A program made the translations under genes and the position numbers. Under the pieces are notes generated by a model. It made no database searches, was not told where the DNA came from, and was given only the letters and a program-made list of their open reading frames with translations. Shown one piece after another: positions 1 to 4,908 of a stretch of 8,098 nt of DNA. Positions within the stretch are counted from its first letter, which is position 1. Every line of letters starts with the position of its first letter. This DNA is from Bacteroidota bacterium (GTDB taxonomy: Bacteria > Bacteroidota > Bacteroidia > M30B66): positions 1 to 8,098 of the forward strand of contig JAGQVC010000061.1 in NCBI GenBank assembly GCA_020438185.1, written 5' to 3'.

Positions 1-352
1 GCAATCCCAGAGCAGCGTTTTGCCGCACCTTTTCGTAATCGCCGCCATAAAAAATACCATTCTCAATTTCGAAGGAGAATCCAAGCATATCGGGCGCGGT
101 ATGAATGAAATACAAGGAATTGCTTTCGACCGGGCCGCCAAAATAAACAGGTGCATCAAACTCGGGAAAATCGTTCACCAGCTCATTTATGTTGTAGCCC
201 ACAGGTTTATTGAGAATAAATCCCATAGAACCTTTTTCGTTGCTTTCGGCAAGCAGAATTACCGAACGCTTAAAATAGGAATCATTCAAAAACGGCTCCG
301 ATAAAAGAATGCTTCCCTTAACTGGTAGAGGTTGGCGCGATTTCATAGGCAT
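1..352 (-). CDS. yqgE: YqgE/AlgH family protein (DUF179), C-terminus cut by window edge
   Basis: Reading the minus strand from 352 gives 117 uninterrupted codons that run off the left edge. The protein opens MPMKSRQPLPVKGSILLSEP and continues with FLNDSYFKRSVILL (residues 21-34), GSMGFILNKPVG (41-52) and YFGGPVE (70-76). These are the hallmark blocks of the YqgE/AlgH family: a start that 'launches' a stable beta sheet, the GxxGFxLNKP motif and the FGGPV motif. Full-length members are about 185 residues, so roughly 65 are missing. AlgH was named as a regulator of alginate synthesis in Pseudomonas, but the biochemical role of the family is not settled. Two in-frame ATGs, at 352 and 346, are both plausible starts; neither has a Shine-Dalgarno sequence. 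The gene is divergent from pdxH. Family assignment is firm; function is not. Confidence 0.9.
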   Translation of the reverse strand, partial: MPMKSRQPLPVKGSILLSEPFLNDSYFKRSVILLAESNEKGSMGFILNKPVGYNINELVNDFPEFDAPVYFGGPVESNSLYFIHTAPDMLGFSFEIENGIFYGGDYEKVRQNAALGL

Positions 353-522
353 GAGTTTAATACTCAAACGCTTGAGTCAATTATAAAGTTACTGCAAGCG
401 ACATTTCTTATCAAGAACATAAATGCCCAATCATCGGTTTGGTTTCCAAACTGACGAAAATCAGTTGAGTTGTTTTCTTTTTTCAGGAAATTGCCTGCGT
501 TTTAATTCTGCCCGAAATCACT
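353..522. promoter_or_regulatory. Divergent yqgE-pdxH intergenic region with small palindromes
   Basis: This 170-base gap must hold the start signals of both divergent genes. I do not find an exact TAnnTTTG box for either direction. It does contain three short perfect inverted repeats: ACTCAA-ACGC-TTGAGT at 362-377, GTTTGG-TTT-CCAAAC at 437-451, and CTGA-6-TCAG at 451-464 (first base shared with the previous one). The first lies just 10 bases upstream of the yqgE ATG at 352. They could be operators or leader hairpins, but the arms are only 4-6 bp and chance is a real alternative. Confidence 0.35.
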
Positions 523-1164
523 ATGGAAAAGCTATTGAAAATCCGCAAAGAATACATGATGGCCGCTTTGGATGAAGTGCATACGCTTGATCATCCGGTT
601 GAGCAGTTTAAAATATGGTTTGGCGAAGCCTTAAAGGCCTCGGTTGCCGAACCCAATGCGATGATGCTTGCCACGGCCAATGAGCAGGGTCAGCCTTCGG
701 CGCGAATTGTTCTGGTTCGCGAAATAGAGGAAGCCGGTTTGGGTTTTTATACCAATTACAACAGTCATAAAGGACATGATCTGGACGTGAATCCAAGGGC
801 GGCACTTACCTTTTTCTGGCCCGATCTGGAGCGCCAGGTACGTTTTGAAGGGCTCGTCCACAAACAGCCCCGTGAAGTTTCCGAAACCTATTTTGCCCAG
901 CGTCCGCGTGGCAGTCAGATTGGCGCCTGGACTTCGCCGCAGAGCAGCCGGATTGAATCGCGCCACGTTTTGGTAGAAAACGAGCATAAATACACGAGTG
1001 AATTTGAGGGCAAGGAAGTGAGCTGTCCACCGCATTGGGGAGGCTATTTCCTGAGAATTCACTTTGCGGAATTCTGGCAGGGCCGCGAAAACCGCCTTCA
1101 CGACAGGATTTGTTACGAATTGAACAAGGATGGTTTGTGGACGAAATTCAGAAAGGCTCCCTGA
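523..1164 (+). CDS. pdxH: Pyridoxamine/pyridoxine 5'-phosphate oxidase
   Basis: PdxH is a cytosolic FMN enzyme that oxidises pyridoxamine 5'-phosphate or pyridoxine 5'-phosphate to pyridoxal 5'-phosphate, the last step of B6 salvage. The 213 residues align along their whole length with E. coli PdxH (218). Visible landmarks are IRKEYM near the N-terminus (7-12), the FMN-binding strand RIVLV (61-65), FYTNYNSHKG (75-84), ERQVRFEG (103-110), and the substrate residues Y123, R127 and S131 in the ETYFAQRPRGSQIGAW block. The C-terminal dimerisation domain has WGGYFLR, EFWQG (183-187) and RLHDR (191-195, with the phosphate/ring ligands R191 and H193). The protein ends in FRKAP, matching the family's usual R-x-AP tail. 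One oddity is that the position of E. coli Lys72 is Arg66 here. The ATG at 523 gives the usual family length. The gene converges on the toxin gene with 33 bases between, and no terminator is evident there. Confidence 0.97.
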   Translation: MEKLLKIRKEYMMAALDEVHTLDHPVEQFKIWFGEALKASVAEPNAMMLATANEQGQPSARIVLVREIEEAGLGFYTNYNSHKGHDLDVNPRAALTFFWPDLERQVRFEGLVHKQPREVSETYFAQRPRGSQIGAWTSPQSSRIESRHVLVENEHKYTSEFEGKEVSCPPHWGGYFLRIHFAEFWQGRENRLHDRICYELNKDGLWTKFRKAP

Positions 1165-1197
1165 GTGTTTTAAGGGATCTTTTTCATGAACTCGAGG

Positions 1198-1653
1198 TTA
1201 TAATAGTCGTTGATCCCAGAAATAATCTGAAGTCTGAATAAGTTTCAATCTGGATTCAAACTCCGGATGGAGCGTATTAATTACAAAATTGAATTCCTCG
1301 GGGATGATTGCCGAGGGCACTTTTAGCAGCAAGGTATTTTGACTTTGGTACCACCCGGAGCCTAATTCCTGAAGTGTTGGGTATTTTGACAGTGCATTCC
1401 ATGAAGCAGGAAGCTGCGCCTGGCTGATTTCCTGAACGGATGCGCTATCTTCAACCTGAATGACCATCATTTTGTAGTCCAGTTTACCGGGCATAATCAT
1501 AGATCTTCGGGCAACCATTTCCAGAGTCGCCAGTGCTCTCGATTGAGAAGCGTAAATCACAAATTCTCCCGGTTTGTTCCAGCGGTTAGCCTTGCCAGAC
1601 GCATTCAATGAAAAGGCGAATTTTGCTTCGGCAATCTTAAACAGATCCATCAT
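1198..1653 (-). CDS. RES-domain toxin of a type II toxin-antitoxin module
   Basis: RES toxins are ADP-ribosyltransferase-fold enzymes, several of which have been shown to deplete cellular NAD+. In this 151-residue protein I see the RES core: NRWNKPGEFVIYAS (23-36, conserved Arg24 and Tyr34), ALATLEM (40-46, conserved Glu45), and the C-terminal block VPSAIIPEEFNFVINTLHP (112-130, conserved Ser113). Together these are the Arg, Glu and Ser that name the family. Length is typical. The first strand reads LFKI where many members have YRI/YRL, so an Arg that is usually present is Lys6 here; this could matter for activity. The start ATG (1653-1651) shares its A with the antitoxin stop codon (TAATG), which implies translational coupling; a second ATG follows immediately. 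The toxin is therefore expressed only behind its antitoxin. No frameshift or truncation is visible, so it could be active. Confidence 0.88.
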   Translation of the reverse strand: MMDLFKIAEAKFAFSLNASGKANRWNKPGEFVIYASQSRALATLEMVARRSMIMPGKLDYKMMVIQVEDSASVQEISQAQLPASWNALSKYPTLQELGSGWYQSQNTLLLKVPSAIIPEEFNFVINTLHPEFESRLKLIQTSDYFWDQRLL

Positions 1654-2084
1654 TATACGTTATCACCGTATTCAATCGACGAAAGCTGGTCATCAATAAA
1701 TTTAATTCCCGAGGTAGTGGATAAAAATTCCTTAGGTGGCTGATTGTCAAAATAGTAATTGGGTGCAGCTAACCATTTATCAAAATTTTCAGCACTCTCA
1801 AACACCTCTTTGCCGTGCTCATACAAGGAAAGAATGAGAATTAAATGTTCCTTGAGGTTTTCTTTTAAACTAGTTCCGGGACTTCGGTACGAGCGCAGCG
1901 TTTTAACACTAATGTTCAGCCAGTCAGAGATTTCATCGTCGCTGAAAGAACTTTCGGCTTTCAGGTAATTGACAAAATGCTCATCTATTTTTTCCTTTTT
2001 TACAAAATAGAAAATATCCATGTGGCTGCTCACCGCCGGAATGTTTGCCAATGCCTTTTTTTGCGCGTTACTAAGCGAAGTCAT
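1653..2084 (-). CDS. Xre/ParS/MbcA-like antitoxin (DUF2384 toxin-binding domain)
   Basis: This 143-residue protein is the partner of the RES toxin directly downstream. The middle part has a helix-turn-helix look: FSDDEISDWLNISVKTLRSY (47-66). The C-terminal half matches the DUF2384 toxin-binding domain: LSLYEHGKEVFESAENFDKW (86-104), then LAAPNYYFDNQPPKEFLSTTSG and a final LSSIEYG (134-140). In the known RES-Xre complexes this C-terminal domain covers the toxin's NAD+ site, and the HTH part allows repression of the module's own promoter. Gene order (antitoxin first) and the 1-base overlap with the toxin are standard for such modules. Sampled rows of this gene are about 33-47% G+C against about 60% in the ureohydrolase next door, which fits a mobile accessory module, although other genes here (for example the T9SS cargo) are also A+T-rich. 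Confidence 0.85.
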   Translation of the reverse strand: MTSLSNAQKKALANIPAVSSHMDIFYFVKKEKIDEHFVNYLKAESSFSDDEISDWLNISVKTLRSYRSPGTSLKENLKEHLILILSLYEHGKEVFESAENFDKWLAAPNYYFDNQPPKEFLSTTSGIKFIDDQLSSIEYGDNV

Positions 2085-2100
2085 TTGTATTGATTTGAAA

Positions 2101-2108
2101 CAAAGATA
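2101..2108 (-). promoter_or_regulatory. Candidate -7 box of the antitoxin-toxin operon (TATCTTTG)
   Basis: Read on the minus strand this is TATCTTTG, an exact match to the Bacteroidota -7 consensus TAnnTTTG, 16 bases upstream of the antitoxin ATG at 2084. Nineteen bases further upstream (2128-2130) the sequence is TTT rather than the preferred TTG, so the -33 element is weak. The leader would be very short. An inverted repeat at 2130-2145 begins at the -33 position. Confidence 0.5.
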
Positions 2109-2129
2109 GGGTAAAAATGCCTATTTAAA

Positions 2130-2186
2130 AAGGTAGAATTACCTTGATAACGTTCCTGGAACAAAAAAGTTGCTTCAGCTAAGCAA
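2130..2186. repeat. Three consecutive short palindromes upstream of the toxin-antitoxin operon
   Basis: Three perfect inverted repeats follow each other: AAGGTA-GAAT-TACCTT (2130-2145), GTTCC-T-GGAAC (2152-2162) and TTGCTT-CAGCT-AAGCAA (2170-2186). Their centres lie at about 2137.5, 2157 and 2178, that is 19.5 and 21 bases apart, close to two helical turns. The first begins at the -33 position of the predicted promoter. They are candidate operators for the HTH antitoxin. Against this, the three half-sites differ in sequence, so they need not bind the same protein. Confidence 0.4.
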
Positions 2187-2338
2187 TAGAAACGCCGGTT
2201 TATATCACCGACAATGAGCTGTGTTGCTAGGTAAACCGCGAATTCCAGACACAATAAAACAAGCGAATTCAATCAATACGGCTCTGCTCGAATGCTTTCG
2301 GCAAGTGTTCAAATAGTGCCGTTGCCGGTTGTGGATTT
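2187..2338. other. Intergenic stretch with no supported gene
   Basis: This is the rest of the 254-base gap (2085-2338) between the antitoxin start and the ureohydrolase stop. A 63-codon open frame on the minus strand (2081-2272) ends across the antitoxin start and resembles no family I know, so I do not call it. I see no poly-U terminator for the ureohydrolase transcript that enters from the right. Confidence 0.4.
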
Positions 2339-3385
2339 TCAGAACAATCCCCGGCTTTTGCCGGCAAACACACATAATTTATATAGCAGTCGGGAAGCTA
2401 CGTTGGCATCCCAGTCGGAATCGCCGGGCGATACTTCGTTGAGGTCGAACCCGATGATTTGCTTGCCACTGGCAGCCAGTGTGCGCAGTAAATAAACGGC
2501 TTCCTGGTAACTCAATCCGCCGGGAACCGGCGTGCCTGTATTCGGACAAAGCACCGGATCGAGCCCGTCGATATCGAAGCTCACATAAACCTTTTCGGGA
2601 AGGGAAGCTACAATTTCGTTGCAGAGGTGTTTCCACGATTCGCCGTCGAAAACACGCTGCTTCATTTTATCGTCAAAAAATGTTTGTACACGCGGGCCCT
2701 GAGCCTGCATCACTTCAATTTCTTCGGCACAATAGTCGCGGATTCCAACCTGTACCAGCTTGCTAACCTGTGGTATTTGAAGCGCATTGTACATAATGGA
2801 CGCATGCGAGTAAGTGAAACCTTCGTAGGCACGGCGCAAATCCATGTGTGCATCAATTTGCAGAATGCCAAAGGATTGATGGCGCTCAGCCAGGGCTTGC
2901 ATAAATCCGAATGGTGTGCTATGGTCGCCACCAACCAGACCGGTTATTTTTCCTTCATCCAGCGCCGAGGCGGTTTCCTGCTTTACGAAAGCAATCATCT
3001 GATTGCAGGCGGCATCAATTTCTTCAATCAGCGTTGCATACTGAGCAGGATGGGCACCTTCCATGAGTGCGCTGATGTATTTTTCGGCCTTGCTTCTTGA
3101 TTTCTCGCTTAATGATTTTAGTGATGCATCCGGTTCGGTCATAAAAATACCACTCTTCCAGGCTTCCGGTGCATCCGAATCGTACAGGTCAACCTGCAGA
3201 CTGGCTTCCATAATACTTTCGGGTCCGAGCAAAGTGCCGCCGCCGTAGCTAACCGTAACTTCCCAGGGCACCGAAACCAGAACAATATCAGCTTCTTCAC
3301 GCGTAAAGGGTAAACCGTAAATGTTCAGGTCGAGTTGTCCGGGTCCGTTGGGATCAAAATCCCTGATTTTATCTGCTTTGCTCAT
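2339..3385 (-). CDS. Ureohydrolase-superfamily hydrolase (agmatinase/formimidoylglutamase/arginase-like)
   Basis: Members of this family use a two-metal (usually Mn) centre to hydrolyse guanidino or formimino groups, releasing urea or formamide. All metal ligands are present in order in this 348-residue protein: GGDHS (His155), DAHMD (Asp178, His180, Asp182) and SFDIDGLDP (Asp271, Asp273). SHAS (His194) and DLNEVSP (Glu317) correspond to active-site positions of agmatinases. It is about 40 residues longer than E. coli SpeB (306), the extra sequence lying mainly around residues 67-145 between the N-terminal strand and GGDHS. The combination resembles proteins usually annotated 'agmatinase family' in Bacteroidota, which would put it in polyamine synthesis (agmatine to putrescine plus urea). 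No arginine decarboxylase or histidine-degradation gene is visible nearby, so the substrate is not fixed by context. Formimidoylglutamate, arginine, proclavaminate-like compounds or guanidine remain possible. It is separated from hup by a strong terminator, so it should have its own promoter, which I could not identify. Confidence 0.9.
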   Translation of the reverse strand: MSKADKIRDFDPNGPGQLDLNIYGLPFTREEADIVLVSVPWEVTVSYGGGTLLGPESIMEASLQVDLYDSDAPEAWKSGIFMTEPDASLKSLSEKSRSKAEKYISALMEGAHPAQYATLIEEIDAACNQMIAFVKQETASALDEGKITGLVGGDHSTPFGFMQALAERHQSFGILQIDAHMDLRRAYEGFTYSHASIMYNALQIPQVSKLVQVGIRDYCAEEIEVMQAQGPRVQTFFDDKMKQRVFDGESWKHLCNEIVASLPEKVYVSFDIDGLDPVLCPNTGTPVPGGLSYQEAVYLLRTLAASGKQIIGFDLNEVSPGDSDWDANVASRLLYKLCVFAGKSRGLF

Positions 3386-3438
3386 GCTGCGAAATTGCTA
3401 AAAATTGTGAGAGCTTCGGAATCCAGGGGTATAAAAGC

Positions 3439-3467
3439 AAAAATCCCGGCCAAAGGCCGGGATTTTT
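3439..3467 (-). terminator. Rho-independent terminator of hup
   Basis: This is a perfect inverted repeat: the arms AAAAATCCCGGCC (3439-3451) and GGCCGGGATTTTT (3455-3467) are separated by AAA. On the minus strand the GC-rich stem is followed by a T-run (ATTTTTGCTTTTAT), 19 bases after the hup stop. The A/T flanks are symmetric, so it would also work on the plus strand. It insulates the ureohydrolase gene from hup transcription. Confidence 0.92.
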
Positions 3468-3486
3468 CTCATCGGTTAAGAATGAA

Positions 3487-3759
3487 TTACTTCACTTTTG
3501 TTGAAAGTTCGCTACCAGCTTTGAACTTAACAACTTTCTTAGCGCTGATTTTAATTTCTTTACCTGTTTGTGGGTTACGGCCTTTACGGGCTGCACGTGA
3601 AGAAACAGAGAAAGATCCGAATCCTACCAGAGCAACACGGTCTCCTTTTTTAAGAGCACCTGTAGTAGCTGTGATAAATGCGTCAAGAGCTTTCTTTGCA
3701 TCAACTTTTGAAAGTTCCGCGTTTGAAGCGATAGCATCGATTAATTCTGCTTTGTTCAT
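3487..3759 (-). CDS. hup: HU-type histone-like DNA-binding protein
   Basis: HU is a small dimeric nucleoid protein that bends DNA without strict sequence specificity and assists replication, recombination and transcription. The 90 residues match the standard HU length and pattern: the N-terminal helices MNKAELIDAIA and LSKVDAKKALDAF, then the family signature GFGSFSVSSRAARKG (46-60), followed by RNPQTGKEI. Pro63 in the RNP motif is the residue that intercalates into DNA at the tip of the beta arm. The C-terminus KFKAGSELSTKV closes the fold. The short form without extensions resembles HU rather than IHF. The gene has its own promoter upstream and its own terminator downstream, so it is monocistronic. 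The ATG at 3759 is the only start that gives an HU N-terminus. Confidence 0.97.
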   Translation of the reverse strand: MNKAELIDAIASNAELSKVDAKKALDAFITATTGALKKGDRVALVGFGSFSVSSRAARKGRNPQTGKEIKISAKKVVKFKAGSELSTKVK

Positions 3760-3803
3760 GGTTTTTTTGTTTTTAGGTTTTACAAAATTTTTGTTCTCTT
3801 GAG

Positions 3804-3833
3804 CAAATTTATAGGAAATACATTCCCTTCCAA
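3804..3833 (-). promoter_or_regulatory. hup promoter: TTG - 19 bases - TAAATTTG
   Basis: On the minus strand TTG (3833-3831) is followed after exactly 19 bases by TAAATTTG (3811-3804), an exact fit to the Bacteroidota sigma-ABfr pattern TTG-N19-TAnnTTTG. Transcription would start near 3800, giving a leader of about 40 bases that is A-rich and lacks a Shine-Dalgarno sequence. The leader contains a perfect 13-base palindrome ACAAAA-T-TTTTGT (3782-3794). This is the clearest promoter in the window. Confidence 0.85.
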
Positions 3834-3839
3834 TAGCAA

Positions 3840-3955
3840 ATGCCCTGAAACCCTTGATTTTGTTGATAAATCCGGCATTTTGTTAATAACTATGCCCTGA
3901 AATGCCCGTTTTCAGGGCACTTGATGTAATTTTCCTGTAAGAAACCCTTGATTTT
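3840..3955. repeat. Cluster of short direct and inverted repeats between fmt and hup
   Basis: Four related patterns sit in about 115 bases. GAAACCCTTGATTTT occurs exactly at 3847-3861 and 3941-3955. ATGCCCTGAAA occurs exactly at 3840-3850 and 3892-3902. The inverse TTTCAGGGCA at 3910-3919 pairs with the second copy to form a 10-bp hairpin with a 7-base loop (3893-3919). ATTTTGTT(G/A)ATAA occurs at 3857-3869 and 3877-3889, one mismatch apart and exactly 20 bases in register. The cluster begins right behind the hup -33 element. Parts could be hup regulatory sites and parts an fmt 3'-end structure; the hairpin lacks a U-tract, so it is not a textbook terminator. Confidence 0.6.
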
Positions 3956-3959
3956 TAGC

Positions 3960-4907
3960 CTATTCCAAGACCAGATTTTCGCGGTTTCGGAGTCCGTTTA
4001 TAAACTCGGCAGCCTGCATTCTTCTTTTTCCGGCCGGTTGCAGCTCCAGAATCTCCAGCAAACCGTCGTGCATACATATATATATATGTGTAGCTTCAAT
4101 CAGCAAAGTTCCGTCTGGCAGGTTTTGCGCTCCGCGCGATGTGAGGGCGCTGCGGTAAAGTTTAAGTTCTTTAACCTCGTTTTCGTCGCGCAGGCGGGCA
4201 TGCACACCCGGGTAGGGGCTAAGTCCGCGAATTAAGTTATGTGCCTGTTTGCAGCCAAGGGCATTGCTAAAACTGCAAAAAGCCGGGTTTAATTTGGGGG
4301 CTTCTTTAAGTGTTTCGCCTGCCGGCGGATGTTGTTCCTGCAACACAGCACTACCGTTTTCAATGGCGTGTAAAGTCTCAGCCATCAGGCCGGCTCCCGT
4401 TTGCATTAATATATCGTGCAGTTCACCGGCGGTAGTATTTTCACCAACAGGCACCTCACGTTGCATGGCCACGGCTCCGCGGTCAATTTCATGCACCAGT
4501 TTAAAAGTAGAGACACCGGTTACGGTTTCACCATTAATAATAGCATGGTTTATTGGGGCTGCGCCCCGATATTGCGGTAAAAGAGAGGCATGTAAATTCC
4601 AGGTTCCAAGTGGAGGCATGTTCCACACAATTTCCGGAAGCATCCTGAAAGCAACCACCACCTGAATATCGGCCTGTAAGGCCTGCAGTGCAGCAATAAA
4701 CTCAGGATCTTTCAGCCTGGAAGGCTTGAGTACCGGTATGCCCAGCCTTTCTGCAGCTTCTGCCACAGCAGTTGCCTTCATTTTAAGTCCGCGACCTGCA
4801 GGTTTATCGGGTGCGGTAACCACACCAACCACATTAAAACCTTCTTCAACTATTTTTTCAAGCGTAGCTACAGCAAATTCGGGAGTTCCCAGAAATACTA
4901 TTCTCAT
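3960..4907 (-). CDS. fmt: Methionyl-tRNA formyltransferase
   Basis: Fmt transfers a formyl group from 10-formyl-tetrahydrofolate to the amino group of Met-tRNA(fMet), making the initiator for bacterial translation. The 315 residues have the normal family length. The N-terminal Rossmann part starts MRIVFLGTPEFAV, with TAPDKPAGRG at 31-40. The catalytic triad is visible as Asn104 and His106 in NLHASLLPQYRGAAPI (104-119) and Asp142 in HEIDRG (139-144). The C-terminal tRNA-binding domain has LSPYPGVHA (229-237) and LELQPAGKRRMQAAEF (287-302). VVVAFRMLPEIVW resembles Bacteroidota Fmt. The start lies one base after the stop of the membrane protein gene (TGA-A-ATG), so the two are almost certainly co-transcribed and probably translationally coupled. 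An (AT)6 run inside the C-terminal part codes for HIYICM. No def gene is adjacent, unlike in many bacteria. Confidence 0.97.
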   Translation of the reverse strand: MRIVFLGTPEFAVATLEKIVEEGFNVVGVVTAPDKPAGRGLKMKATAVAEAAERLGIPVLKPSRLKDPEFIAALQALQADIQVVVAFRMLPEIVWNMPPLGTWNLHASLLPQYRGAAPINHAIINGETVTGVSTFKLVHEIDRGAVAMQREVPVGENTTAGELHDILMQTGAGLMAETLHAIENGSAVLQEQHPPAGETLKEAPKLNPAFCSFSNALGCKQAHNLIRGLSPYPGVHARLRDENEVKELKLYRSALTSRGAQNLPDGTLLIEATHIYICMHDGLLEILELQPAGKRRMQAAEFINGLRNRENLVLE

Positions 4908-4908
4908 T

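Noticed and set aside
631..1101. A 156-codon minus-strand open frame opposite pdxH
   Set aside because: It is an antisense shadow of pdxH, with no recognisable domain.
1174..1217. GGGATC ... GATCCC as a bidirectional terminator between pdxH and the toxin gene
   Set aside because: The arms are 6 bp with a 32-base loop, one arm lies in the toxin coding sequence, and no T-run follows.
2081..2272. A 63-codon open frame on the minus strand upstream of the antitoxin
   Set aside because: It ends across the antitoxin start, contains the predicted promoter and palindromes, and its translation resembles no known family.
2351..2364. CCGGC-TTTT-GCCGG hairpin as a terminator of the ureohydrolase
   Set aside because: It lies inside the last codons of the gene and is not followed by a T-run on the minus strand.
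2627..3100. A 157-codon plus-strand open frame opposite the ureohydrolase
   Set aside because: It is an antisense shadow of a gene with a full set of catalytic motifs, and its own translation shows no family features.
3893..3919. The 10-bp hairpin as a standard terminator of fmt
   Set aside because: The stem is good but the following minus-strand sequence is TAGTTATT, not a T-run, so it is listed only as part of the repeat cluster.
3840..3955. Repeat cluster read as a CRISPR array or replication origin
   Set aside because: Repeats are of different kinds, only two copies each, with no regular spacer; the DnaA-like sequences do not match the consensus exactly and no dnaA or cas gene is present.
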